Source: Acinetobacter sp. C26M (GTDB lineage: Bacteria; Pseudomonadota; Gammaproteobacteria; Pseudomonadales; Moraxellaceae). From it: a DNA stretch of 64,000 nt. Within the stretch, counting starts at the first letter, position 1. Each line of letters begins with the position of its first letter. Under the pieces are notes generated by a model. The model made no database searches. It saw only the letters and a program-made list of their open reading frames with translations, and was not told the origin of the DNA. Shown here in pieces: positions 25,467-34,475 of this stretch. A program made the position numbers and the translations under genes. Location: positions 2,976,001 through 3,040,000 of the forward strand of contig NZ_CP098478.1 of assembly GCF_023702675.1 (NCBI RefSeq), written 5' to 3'.

Positions 25467-26804
25467 TCAGAATAAAATCATCGATGCGATAAATAAATAC
25501 ACCAGCACACCTGTCGCATCACAAATTGAGGTCACCAAGGGTGCCGATGCGCTGGCAGGATCAAGTCCCGCTTTATTTAAAATGAAAGGTAAACTCATTC
25601 CAATCAAACAGCCCATGAGTACAATACCCATCATGCTCAGCGCCAATACCAAAGCCACCATTTCATCACCACGGAAATAACCCAATAGTGATACAGCGAT
25701 AGCCATGGTTCCACCTAGGCATAAAGCCACCAGACTTTCTCGTCCTAACAGATGAAACCAGTCTTTAAATTGTACATCTCCCGTTGCTAAAGCACGTACC
25801 ATAAGCGTTGATGATTGTGAACCTGCATTCCCTCCACTTCCCACCAATAACGGTAAGAAGAATACCAACACCAGATTTTTTGCAATCACATCTTCATAGT
25901 GGGCAATACCTATCCCTGACAACAAGCTGCCGAACACCAAGAAAACTAGCCAAAAAACACGCTTCTGATAAAGTTGCAAAATGGGTGCAGACTTAATACT
26001 CAGTTTAGATGAGGCATTCACCGCACCGACTTTTAAGAAGTCTTCGGTTGCTTCTTCGCTGGCCACATCCATCGCGTCATCGTAGGTGACAATGCCGACC
26101 ATCATCTGGTGATGATCAATAATCGGCAAGGCAAGCAAGTCATAACGTGCAATGGTTTTTGCTACTTCATCTTGGTCTGTATCCACATAAGCGGTTAAAA
26201 CATTGGTTTCCATCAGCTCATTAATATTCTGCTCTTCAGGTGCAAGAATTAGCTGCTTTAAAGATAAGACCCCAAGAATTTTACGTGCTTCGTCGAGCAC
26301 ATAAGCAAAATAGATCATTTCGGTATCTGGTGCTTCAAGACGTAGCATTTTGATCGCGTCATTGACCATCATATTTGGTTTTAAAGTCGCATATTCTGAA
26401 CTCATGATCGCACCAGCCGTCCCTTCTAAATAAGACGACAGTTGGCGGATATCTTCGCGTTCCGCCTGTGCCAAGGCTGGTAACAATGCATTTTGTTGTT
26501 CTTCATCGAGACACTTAAAAACGTCAGCACGTTTGTCCGATGACATTTCCCCTATCATTTCGGCCAAAATATTTCTAGGCATGGCTTGAGCCAGTTTGAC
26601 TTGTTCACTTGGTGGAAGATATGAAAATACATAGGCCCGATCGGGTAAATGCGTGAGCAGCAATTGACTTTGTTCAGCCGAGAGCTGTGTCAATAGATCT
26701 GCGATATCGACTGCTTGAAATGTTTCAACTGATGCAAGCGCCAGTTCAATATGATTATTTTTAAGTGCGTCGCTTAATAAATATAAAAAGTTGTTGTAGC
26801 TCAT
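25467..26804 (-). CDS. mgtE: Magnesium transporter MgtE
   Basis: This protein of about 445 residues has the MgtE layout: an N-terminal superhelical domain (ADLLTQLSAEQSQLLLTHLPD, RADVFKCLDEEQQNALLPAL), two CBS domains (TLKPNMMVNDAIKMLR and NVLTAYVDTDQDEVAKTIARYDLLALPIID) and five C-terminal membrane helices. The signature is VFFLPLLVGSGGNAGSQSSTL. The CBS region senses cytoplasmic Mg2+ and gates the channel. The start is set at ATG 26804, preceded by AGAGG six bases away. The longer in-frame version adds 15 residues without a ribosome site. A structured-looking leader of about 290 bases lies upstream. Confidence 0.93.
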   Translation of the reverse strand: MSYNNFLYLLSDALKNNHIELALASVETFQAVDIADLLTQLSAEQSQLLLTHLPDRAYVFSYLPPSEQVKLAQAMPRNILAEMIGEMSSDKRADVFKCLDEEQQNALLPALAQAEREDIRQLSSYLEGTAGAIMSSEYATLKPNMMVNDAIKMLRLEAPDTEMIYFAYVLDEARKILGVLSLKQLILAPEEQNINELMETNVLTAYVDTDQDEVAKTIARYDLLALPIIDHHQMMVGIVTYDDAMDVASEEATEDFLKVGAVNASSKLSIKSAPILQLYQKRVFWLVFLVFGSLLSGIGIAHYEDVIAKNLVLVFFLPLLVGSGGNAGSQSSTLMVRALATGDVQFKDWFHLLGRESLVALCLGGTMAIAVSLLGYFRGDEMVALVLALSMMGIVLMGCLIGMSLPFILNKAGLDPASASAPLVTSICDATGVLVYLFIASMILF

Positions 26805-27095
26805 ATTCGCCTCTTCACTACAAAATATCTGCAATGAAGAACTAAACACGGCGTATTATTTTACGGTCGAATAGAGAACTTCATTCAGATTTTGATCAAT
26901 ATAAAAATGTGTAATTTGGAATAAACTACAACTCTGCGTGTCCATTTAGGGAATCAAACCTCATTAGGCCGCTTATACGGCACGGCAATACTACAAATAT
27001 TTTTTTATATTCTCAACTTAGACAACAAAAATGAACAATTCGAACCTTTATTAGAGGAACCAATGATTCATTTCTGCTGCTGATTTTAACCAACT
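26805..27095 (-). other. Leader region of mgtE, possible RNA structure
   Basis: The 291 bases upstream of mgtE contain no gene. On the minus strand a small GC-rich hairpin (GCCG, eleven bases, CGGC, near 26970-26992) stands out in AT-rich surroundings and is followed by a conserved-looking CCTAATGAGG stretch. Magnesium transporters often carry sensing leaders, but I do not recognise a named riboswitch class here and see no terminator next to the hairpin. Confidence 0.25.
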
Positions 27096-30000
27096 CTAAT
27101 TAGCTTCAACTGTTGTCTTCGGTTTAAATGTGGTTCTTACCAGTACATACATGAATGGAATAAAAATAAGTACCAAAATGGTGCCGAAAACAACTCCACC
27201 AAACACACTATAGCCAATCGCTTGTCGGCTTAATGCGCCAGCGCCACTAGAGAACATCAATGGAATCACGCCTGCACCAAATGCAATTGAAGTCATTAAA
27301 ATTGGTCTGAGTCGAAGCCCAGCTGCCTCTAAAGCAGCTTGCAATGCGCTACGACCTTGTTGTTGCAGACTCGCAGCAAACTCGACCATTAAAATCGCAT
27401 TTTTACAAGACAGACCAATGGTTGTGAGTAGCGCAATCTGGAAGTAGATATCATTGGCAAAACCAAACCAATAACTAAACAGAATCGTACCTCCTATCCC
27501 GAGCGGAATGGCCGACATGACCACAGAGGGAATTGACCAACTTTCATACAGTGCGGCAAGGCATAGGAAAATAAAGGCAACCGAAATTAGATATAACCAA
27601 ATCGCCTGATTACTTGACTCCTGTTCCTGATAAGACAAACCACTCCATGCCAGACCAACATCAGGCATTTTATCCACCAGACCACGAATTGCCTGCATGC
27701 CCTGACCACTACTGAAACCAGTAGCTGCATCTGCTTCCAGACTAATAGCAGGATAGCCCATAAAACGCTCCAACATCGGAGGAGCACCTTGCCAATTAAT
27801 CTGACTAAACTGCGAGAATGGTACCATTTGCCCATTGGCATTTTTGACATACCAATAATTCAGATCTTCTGGCTTAGAACGATAAGGTGCATCACCTTGT
27901 AAATAGACACGTTTAATTCGTCCACGATCAATAAAATCATTGATATAGCTACCACTCCATGCGGTCGATAAAGTGCGGTTAATTTCACTCACATTCAGCC
28001 CATGAATCATGGCAGCTTTATGATCAATCTTGATATTCAGCACAGCCTGATCATCATTGCCTTTTTTATCGAGATTCTCAACCGAATCTAAAGCATTGCC
28101 CTGTTGCTGTAGGCTCCTGAAAGAGTTCAACAAACTTTCTCGCCCTACACCTTTGGTATCCTGTAGCCAAAACTCCATTTTATCTGAATTCCCAAGGCCA
28201 CGAATTACCGAAGGCATCAACACCATAATCCGAGCTTGATTATTCTTTGAAAAATACTTCATTGCTCGCGCACGAATTTCTTGCGCACTATTTTCCTTAC
28301 CTTTGCGATCATTCCAATGTTTCAATGAAACAAAGGCCTGACCCAAATTTTGTCCTGTTCCTGAGAAGTTACGCCCATGAATGACCATCACACCATTCAA
28401 ATTGGCCTGTTCATGTTCAAGGAAATAATCTGAAATTTGCTTTCCAACCTCTTCAGTCTTGCTCATCGGCGTGCCTTCTGGCAAACGGAATTGCACGCCT
28501 AATATCCCTTGATCTTCTTGTGGTAAAAAACTGGTTGGTAGATCACGATAAATCCAGATAAAGCTGCCGATCAGCAACACAATACCCAACAGTGAAATGG
28601 TCTTTAAATTAATCACTTTTTGTGAAACATTGAGATAGCGGGTTTTAATATAGTCCAATCCCTGATTGAACCTGACCGCCCAACGTGCCTGTTTCTGTTG
28701 AGGCTTTAACAAAATCGCACATAAGGCTGGTGTTAAAATCAATGCGACCAATAAAGACAACCCCATTGCGACTACAAGGGTAATGGAGAACTGACGGTAA
28801 ATAATACCCGTTGCACCACTAAAGAATGACATTGGAATAAAAACAGCCGTAAGCACCAAGGTAATCCCGACCAAGGCGCCACTGATTTCATGCATCGATT
28901 GAATCGCGGCTTGCTTGGCACTGAATTGCTGCTCATGCATCAACCGTTCAACGTTCTCGACTACCACAATCGCATCATCGACCAACAAACCAATCGCCAG
29001 CACCATTGCAAACAAAGTTAGGGTGTTTATGCTCATCCCTAGCACAGCGAGAACAGCAAAAGTCCCTAAGATCACCACAGGAACGGTAACTGCTGGAATT
29101 AATGTGGCCCGCCAATTTTGTAGAAAGATAAACATTACCAAGACGACCAGACCAATCGCTTCAATCAAGGTGGAAACCACTTGCGACATCGACTCTTTCA
29201 CGAAAGGCGTATCATCTCGTGGGTAGACCACAAAATAGCCCTCTGGTAAGTCTTTCTCTAAACGCGCCACTTCCTTATATACTGCATCGGCCACCTGCAT
29301 CACATTGGCCCCTACAGTCAAGGATAGTGAAAGCCCTGATGCTGGATAGCCATTTAAACGGTTGAAAACTTGATAATTTTCTGCACCGACCTCAACCCGT
29401 GCCACATCTTTTAAGTAGACAAAGCTGCCATCAGTATTGGCTTTGACAATGATATTTTCAAACTGTTCAGGTGTTCGTAATAAAGAGCCCGAAGTAACCT
29501 TAGCGTTGAGATACTGTTGATCAGTTGTCGGTAGATCACCAATCGCACCTGCCGCAACTTGAGTATTTTGATTTTCAATTGCTGAACGAACATCACTGAC
29601 TTGTAATTGATAACGCTCTAGACGCTGTGGATCAAGCCAAATACGCATGGCATATTGTGATCCAAATACACTAACCTCACCAATCCCTTCGATTCGACTT
29701 AGATTCAATTCAAAATTGTTGGTCAAATAGTCTGAAATATCTAAATTGGTTGAACGCCCAGACTTATCTCCAAGACCGATCACCATAAACGAATCACTTA
29801 AAGATTTCCGTACATTTACACCCTGTCGCTGTACATCTTCAGGTAAGCGATTGATCGCACCATTAATCGCATTTTGTACCTGTACCTGTGCTTGATCAGG
29901 ATCTGTACCCTGATCAAAGAACAGGCTGATTCGGCTATTACCACTGGCATCACTGCTTGAGTTGAAATACAGCAGATGATCAATACCCTTAATTTGTTGT

Positions 30001-30200
30001 TCTAAAACTTGGGTAACACTATCTTCAACTGCCTGTGCATCTGCCCCACTATAATTTGCAGCGACAGTAATTCGCGGTGGTGCGATATCTGGATAACGCT
30101 CTACCGGTAAATTTAAAATTGAAAACAGACCAACAGCCATGACAATGATTGCCAGTACACCAGCAAAGATCGGGCGATGAATAAAAAACTTAGATAACAT
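27096..30200 (-). CDS. RND (HAE1 family) multidrug efflux permease
   Basis: This 1034-residue inner-membrane permease has the usual duplicated layout of twelve membrane helices and two large periplasmic loops. It opens with MLSKFFIHRPIFAGVLAIIVM and carries the proton-relay motif LAIGLLVDDAIVVVENVER in the fourth helix (paired Asp near residues 407-408). The second-half counterparts are LYESWSIPSVVMSAIPLG and GLSCKNAILMVEF. Its sequence differs from AdeB and AdeJ as I recall them, so it is a further HAE1 pump. No membrane-fusion or outer-membrane partner is encoded on either side, so it must use adaptors encoded elsewhere, or work as an orphan. A 333-base AT-rich gap lies upstream. Confidence 0.9.
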   Translation of the reverse strand: MLSKFFIHRPIFAGVLAIIVMAVGLFSILNLPVERYPDIAPPRITVAANYSGADAQAVEDSVTQVLEQQIKGIDHLLYFNSSSDASGNSRISLFFDQGTDPDQAQVQVQNAINGAINRLPEDVQRQGVNVRKSLSDSFMVIGLGDKSGRSTNLDISDYLTNNFELNLSRIEGIGEVSVFGSQYAMRIWLDPQRLERYQLQVSDVRSAIENQNTQVAAGAIGDLPTTDQQYLNAKVTSGSLLRTPEQFENIIVKANTDGSFVYLKDVARVEVGAENYQVFNRLNGYPASGLSLSLTVGANVMQVADAVYKEVARLEKDLPEGYFVVYPRDDTPFVKESMSQVVSTLIEAIGLVVLVMFIFLQNWRATLIPAVTVPVVILGTFAVLAVLGMSINTLTLFAMVLAIGLLVDDAIVVVENVERLMHEQQFSAKQAAIQSMHEISGALVGITLVLTAVFIPMSFFSGATGIIYRQFSITLVVAMGLSLLVALILTPALCAILLKPQQKQARWAVRFNQGLDYIKTRYLNVSQKVINLKTISLLGIVLLIGSFIWIYRDLPTSFLPQEDQGILGVQFRLPEGTPMSKTEEVGKQISDYFLEHEQANLNGVMVIHGRNFSGTGQNLGQAFVSLKHWNDRKGKENSAQEIRARAMKYFSKNNQARIMVLMPSVIRGLGNSDKMEFWLQDTKGVGRESLLNSFRSLQQQGNALDSVENLDKKGNDDQAVLNIKIDHKAAMIHGLNVSEINRTLSTAWSGSYINDFIDRGRIKRVYLQGDAPYRSKPEDLNYWYVKNANGQMVPFSQFSQINWQGAPPMLERFMGYPAISLEADAATGFSSGQGMQAIRGLVDKMPDVGLAWSGLSYQEQESSNQAIWLYLISVAFIFLCLAALYESWSIPSVVMSAIPLGIGGTILFSYWFGFANDIYFQIALLTTIGLSCKNAILMVEFAASLQQQGRSALQAALEAAGLRLRPILMTSIAFGAGVIPLMFSSGAGALSRQAIGYSVFGGVVFGTILVLIFIPFMYVLVRTTFKPKTTVEAN

Positions 30201-30533
30201 GGCTGTTCATTCCATTCGTGAAACAGTCAATTTTTCAAAAAGATAGGTGAGATGCGGCTACGATCACCCTATGATCATTACCGAGCTTTCAGGCAAACAC
30301 CATCCCTATTAACATATCATTTCAAAAAGCGGTAATTGAGGAGAAATAATGGATTTCGGCCGTACTTGAACATAAATTAATGCAATATCTTGGCAACGAC
30401 CAAACTATTTAGCGCTACTAATCAATTTTATTCACTGTGCAATCAAATACTTCTTAATTTGGAATTGACACATCCCCTACTAAAAACGATATTAGCACGC
30501 TCGGTTACTCTCCCCCCATTGTATTAGGCATAT
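30201..30533. other. Divergent intergenic region
   Basis: This gap of 333 bases between the RND gene (leftward) and the phosphoethanolamine-transferase-like gene (rightward) has no supported gene. It should contain both promoters. No repeat, operator or RNA structure was recognised. Confidence 0.4.
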
Positions 30534-32147
30534 ATGAAGGCCAGCTTAAAAAACTTTAATATCTTGCTGCTTATTCTGCTTCCAGCGTTCATTACTGGAG
30601 GTTTGCTGATTAGCGCTGGTAATTTGTCTGATGGTTTAAGGCTCGGCTTTTTATCTTTACCTGGTGTTGTTTTTATCTATCTCGCAATCACGCGACAAAA
30701 AATATATTGGTATGTTCTCACAATTACTTGGTGGTTCATCGCATGGCTCGATGCCCTACTCCGTTCGAGTACATGGTTTTTATTCAATAGTGATAATGAA
30801 GCCTATTTTATTATCGAAGCAATTGCCAATACCAATCAACAAGAAACCTGGGGATTTATCCAGCTTCATCTAGTCACGATTGCTGCTGTGGTATTTGGTT
30901 TACTCAGTACACTAAGCCTCTATAGTTTTGCTGTGTTTAAACTGGTTAAACCGATTCATTTCAGTCAACTTTGGCAAAGCCGTGTTTATCGTAGTTGCAT
31001 TATTTTACTGATCTTGTTAACCGCCACCAGCTATTTAATGAAACCATCTCGAAAGGTACATCCTGTTATATTTTGGTCTGAGTTCCAAACTAAAATTCAA
31101 GATTTTAAAGATAGAATCAAGCAGCATAAAGATGTGCATCATCAGTGGGATTTAAGTGCAAAAAATAATTTAGTGCTGACTGACCAAGCCAAAGGAAAAC
31201 AGACTCATATCTTGGTTCTCTCAGAAAGCCTCACCAGTCTAAACTTAGGTGTATGCAATTATCCGAGAGATACCACACCAGAAATGAAAAAGCGGCTCGG
31301 TGAAATTAAAGTCTTCTGTAATGCTTTTTCTCCAGCACCATCTACTATCAATGCGCTGCGTGTTTTATTGACTGAAAGTCCAGCAGCAGAACATGATAAG
31401 TATTCATCCGAAAGTGTGTTGGCCTATGCACGTGCTGCTGGTTATAAGATTTATTGGCTCAGCAATCAAGATGATACCTATTTATCGTCTCTATTTGGTT
31501 CCTATGCCGATAAAGCCGTGTATAAAAATACCCGTTCTGGGCGCAGTAGTACGTCTTTGGATGAAAGCTTAATCCCTGATTATCAACAGGCACTGGCAGA
31601 CCCAGAACCAAAAAAATTAATTATTCTTCATCTAATTGGTGCACATCCAAATTATAAAGAGCGTTACCCAGATACATTCAATAAATTTACCAGCACCAGT
31701 AATGACCAGGTCGAACTTGAACTTAAAAAACGAGATATTGACCCATGGATTCGCTCATTGCGTAATGATTATGATAATGCGGTTTTATACGAGGACTCTT
31801 TACTGGCCAAGTTTCTAGATGATTTAAGAGCGGATGCCGTGCCAGACTTCAGATCATTCACAGTTGTTTCAGATCACGGTAATGAAGTTGGACATGAAAT
31901 TGACTATGCAGGACATAGTCCAAATACCAAAGCTGGTTATCAAGTTCCGGTAATCATGTGGTCTGATAAAATGCGGACGACAGGGGTGAACAAAGACAAG
32001 ACCTTAAATACAGCCGAACTCGATAACAATCTCATGCATATTATGGGGCTTAAAGATAAATCATCGCCAAAACAATCTTATTGGGAAGATGAAAATTATC
32101 AATTCACACCAGAGATCAATTGGCCGTATTGGAAACATAAGTCTTAA
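30534..32147 (+). CDS. Sulfatase-fold phosphoethanolamine transferase-like enzyme
   Basis: This 537-residue protein has about four to five membrane helices in the first 180 residues, then a periplasmic alkaline-phosphatase-fold domain. Landmarks are THILVLSESLTSLNLGVCNYPRDTTP (metal-site Glu and the N-G-type turn), FSPAPSTINALRVLL with the probable nucleophilic Thr, LHLIGAHPNYKERYP and the C-terminal metal motif VVSDHGNEVGH. It is related to EptA/CptA-type enzymes, which transfer phosphoethanolamine from phosphatidylethanolamine to lipid A or core sugars and can lower polymyxin binding. The acceptor here cannot be told. It is a stand-alone gene, without the PmrAB regulators that usually accompany pmrC in Acinetobacter. 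Confidence 0.82.
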   Translation: MKASLKNFNILLLILLPAFITGGLLISAGNLSDGLRLGFLSLPGVVFIYLAITRQKIYWYVLTITWWFIAWLDALLRSSTWFLFNSDNEAYFIIEAIANTNQQETWGFIQLHLVTIAAVVFGLLSTLSLYSFAVFKLVKPIHFSQLWQSRVYRSCIILLILLTATSYLMKPSRKVHPVIFWSEFQTKIQDFKDRIKQHKDVHHQWDLSAKNNLVLTDQAKGKQTHILVLSESLTSLNLGVCNYPRDTTPEMKKRLGEIKVFCNAFSPAPSTINALRVLLTESPAAEHDKYSSESVLAYARAAGYKIYWLSNQDDTYLSSLFGSYADKAVYKNTRSGRSSTSLDESLIPDYQQALADPEPKKLIILHLIGAHPNYKERYPDTFNKFTSTSNDQVELELKKRDIDPWIRSLRNDYDNAVLYEDSLLAKFLDDLRADAVPDFRSFTVVSDHGNEVGHEIDYAGHSPNTKAGYQVPVIMWSDKMRTTGVNKDKTLNTAELDNNLMHIMGLKDKSSPKQSYWEDENYQFTPEINWPYWKHKS

Positions 32148-32303
32148 CGATAAAAGAACTTCAGTTGAGCACCTTCATCTAAACTGGAGTTCTTACTTAT
32201 CACAGCACAACTTTAGAATTCTTCATATTTTCATAAAAGCATCATACAACTGTCATCGGTTTGATAACTTTAGCTTCCAAACTAGCCGCTTAGATAAAAA
32301 CTG

Positions 32304-33458
32304 ATGAGTTTGTTCATGTTTAAAAAAGCTGCGCTTTGTCTCTGCCTGATCAGTCTTGCAGGCTGTAATGATGACAATAATAATCAAACTAATACCACGC
32401 AACCTGAATATCAACTGCCAAAAATTTTAGTGATCGGACATCGTGGCGCCAGTGCTTTGCGCCCAGAACATACGCTTGCGTCTTATCAAAAAGCCATTGA
32501 TGATGGTGCTGACTTCATCGAACCAGATTTAGTTTCAACTAAAGATGGTATTTTGGTCGCTCGACATGAAAATGAAATTGGGGGTACCACCAATGTTTCG
32601 ACCCTACCCCAATTTGCGGATCGTAAAAAAACTAAAGTGATTGATGGTATAACTTTGGAAGGATGGTTTACTGAAGACTTTACTTTAAACGAATTACAAC
32701 AACTGAAAGCACGTGAACGTATTCCGCAATTCCGACCAGACAATCAAAAATACAATGATCTCTATCCTGTTCCGACGTTAGAGCAGATCATTGAACTTGC
32801 TGATGCGCATTATAAAAAAACCGGCAAAATTATTGGCTTGTATATTGAAACTAAACATCCGACCTATTTCCAAAAACAAAATTTGGCGATGGAAGACACG
32901 CTACTTAAAACGCTGTCTAAATATCAATACACTCGCGATATTGCACCAATTTATCTACAATCTTTCGAAGTTGGCAATTTAAAATATTTGAAAAACCAAC
33001 TGGATTTACACAAGAGTGTTAAACATGCACAATTAATTCAGCTCTATGATGCTCCAAGTGCAAGACCAGCGGACTATGTCGATCAAAACAATCCTAAAAC
33101 CTATGCTGATCTAGCGACTGCACAGGGCCTGAAGGATATATCTGCTTATGCCAATGGCGTCGGTCCATGGAAAGTCTATGTCTTTAAAGATGCCGCAATG
33201 ACACAGACCACCTCTTTCGTTGCAGATGCGCATAAAGTCAATTTAAAAGTACATCCTTATACCTTCCGTCCAGAAAACAACTTCCTACCCGATACACTGA
33301 AATGTAGTACTGATGTCGCGAAAGTTGCTGAGCGTTGCAGCACAGGGTCCATCAAAGAAATGCAGCTCTATCTCAAAGCTGGAATTGATGGTCTGTTTAC
33401 CGATGATCCCGCTTTAGGCCGTCAAGCCGTACAAAATTATCAGGCCACAACTCAATAA
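32304..33458 (+). CDS. glpQ: Glycerophosphodiester phosphodiesterase, lipoprotein
   Basis: This 384-residue protein has a lipobox LAGC in the first 21 residues, so it is an envelope lipoprotein. The GDPD TIM barrel opens with VIGHRGASALRPEHTLASYQKAIDDGADFIEPDLVSTKDG (catalytic His and Glu pairs) and continues with LVARHENEIGGTTNV. It hydrolyses glycerophosphodiesters to glycerol-3-phosphate and an alcohol, as periplasmic GlpQ does, and the length fits. Start choice is unsure: the ATG at 32304 and the ATG at 32316 (MFKKAAL) are both in frame, and neither has a strong ribosome site. A bidirectional terminator follows at 33475-33503. Confidence 0.88.
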   Translation: MSLFMFKKAALCLCLISLAGCNDDNNNQTNTTQPEYQLPKILVIGHRGASALRPEHTLASYQKAIDDGADFIEPDLVSTKDGILVARHENEIGGTTNVSTLPQFADRKKTKVIDGITLEGWFTEDFTLNELQQLKARERIPQFRPDNQKYNDLYPVPTLEQIIELADAHYKKTGKIIGLYIETKHPTYFQKQNLAMEDTLLKTLSKYQYTRDIAPIYLQSFEVGNLKYLKNQLDLHKSVKHAQLIQLYDAPSARPADYVDQNNPKTYADLATAQGLKDISAYANGVGPWKVYVFKDAAMTQTTSFVADAHKVNLKVHPYTFRPENNFLPDTLKCSTDVAKVAERCSTGSIKEMQLYLKAGIDGLFTDDPALGRQAVQNYQATTQ

Positions 33459-33474
33459 TCATTGAGCCGTAACA

Positions 33475-33503
33475 AACAAGGGCAGCTTAGCTGCCCTTGT
33501 TTA
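33475..33503. terminator. Bidirectional Rho-independent terminator
   Basis: CAAGGGCAGC, three bases, GCTGCCCTTG is a perfect 10-bp stem with A residues before and T residues after. It ends glpQ and lies at the very end of the convergent pnuC gene, whose stop codon it touches. Confidence 0.88.
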
Positions 33504-34106
33504 TGAATGTGCCATTTGTTTCTGCTTGACCTGTTCCCATTGCCACCAGCCATATGCAGCCAGCCCCACAAAAGCAGCATATAAGCCAGCTGTGAGGAAA
33601 ACCTCTTTATAACTGAACATCCCCACGTAGATGATATTGACAAAAATCCAGAGGATCCATGTCGCAATATGCTTACGACTGGTCCAGTAAGTTGCAAGTA
33701 GACTAAATGCCACTAACTGTGAGTCCAACATGGGTACAGCAGCATCGGTAAAATGCTTAAGAATCAGACCAAAGATCAGACCAAATACCACGGCCAAACA
33801 CATTTGTGCGAGTACAACAGTCTTGGCAATTGGTTCAATTCGGATCTCATGGTCTTGGCGTTTACCTTTGAGCCAATAATAAAATCCATAAACATTCATC
33901 ACGATAAAGAAAAATTGCAAAATCGTTTCACCATACAATTTTATGGTAAAGAAAAAATAAGCGTATAAAGCACAAGCAATAAAGTTGAATCCCCAACACC
34001 ACATATTGCGTCGGATGGTTAAGGTCACACCAATCAGGCTAATAATCACTGCAACAATTTCTAAAGCAGACAAGAGCAAACTTCTTTCAGAATTTGATGG
34101 CACCAT
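33501..34106 (-). CDS. pnuC: PnuC-type vitamin transporter
   Basis: This 201-residue membrane protein has seven hydrophobic segments. The PnuC-family motifs RRNMWCWGFNFIACALYAYFFFTIKLYGETILQ and VMNVYGFYYWLKGK (with the W-x-x-W type aromatic signature) are present, and the second half contains LLATYWTSRKHIATWILWIFVNIIYV. PnuC proteins import nicotinamide riboside by facilitated diffusion. Relatives carry thiamine or riboflavin, so the vitamin is not certain. No NAD-sensing regulator or riboswitch was recognised upstream. Confidence 0.9.
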   Translation of the reverse strand: MVPSNSERSLLLSALEIVAVIISLIGVTLTIRRNMWCWGFNFIACALYAYFFFTIKLYGETILQFFFIVMNVYGFYYWLKGKRQDHEIRIEPIAKTVVLAQMCLAVVFGLIFGLILKHFTDAAVPMLDSQLVAFSLLATYWTSRKHIATWILWIFVNIIYVGMFSYKEVFLTAGLYAAFVGLAAYGWWQWEQVKQKQMAHS

Positions 34107-34243
34107 TATGGAAAAATCTGCAATTTAAGCAATGCTAAATTACTTATTCCACTTACTAATATTTTTATCTTAATTTGAGAAAACGACTACTTTTCACTCA
34201 AACCTTATGCTATAAAAAACCAATCCTATTTAGATTTTTTGAT

Positions 34244-34375
34244 ATGTTGATCCCCAAAGCTCCTTTTACACGTCTAATTACCATTTCGCATTGCATTTCC
34301 GTCAATGCTGCATGGCGACGTGTCTGCATCTTCATGCGAGGAGACTTTAAACATATTCATCCGATGACAAATTAA
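34244..34375 (+). other. Candidate small transcript or 43-residue ORF
   Basis: An open frame of 43 residues (MLIPKAPFTRLITIS at its start) ends 11 bases before a strong rightward terminator at 34386-34418. No other gene needs that terminator on this strand, because the upstream neighbour pnuC runs leftward. Some rightward transcript must therefore end here, either a small RNA of about 200 bases or a small mRNA. No good ribosome site precedes the ATG, so an RNA is at least as likely as a peptide. Confidence 0.35.
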
Positions 34376-34385
34376 AAACATCATA

Positions 34386-34418
34386 TGAAAAAAAGGTCGC
34401 CTCAACAGCGACCTTTTT
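34386..34418 (+). terminator. Strong Rho-independent terminator
   Basis: AAAAAAGGTCGC and GCGACCTTTTTT form a 12-bp perfect stem with a seven-base loop. It stands upstream of the EamA transporter gene and belongs to an otherwise unassigned rightward transcript. Confidence 0.85.
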
Positions 34419-34475
34419 TATTGCCCAAATTTATAGATTCGAAAACCCTACCGTTGTTATAACAGGAGCTACCCC

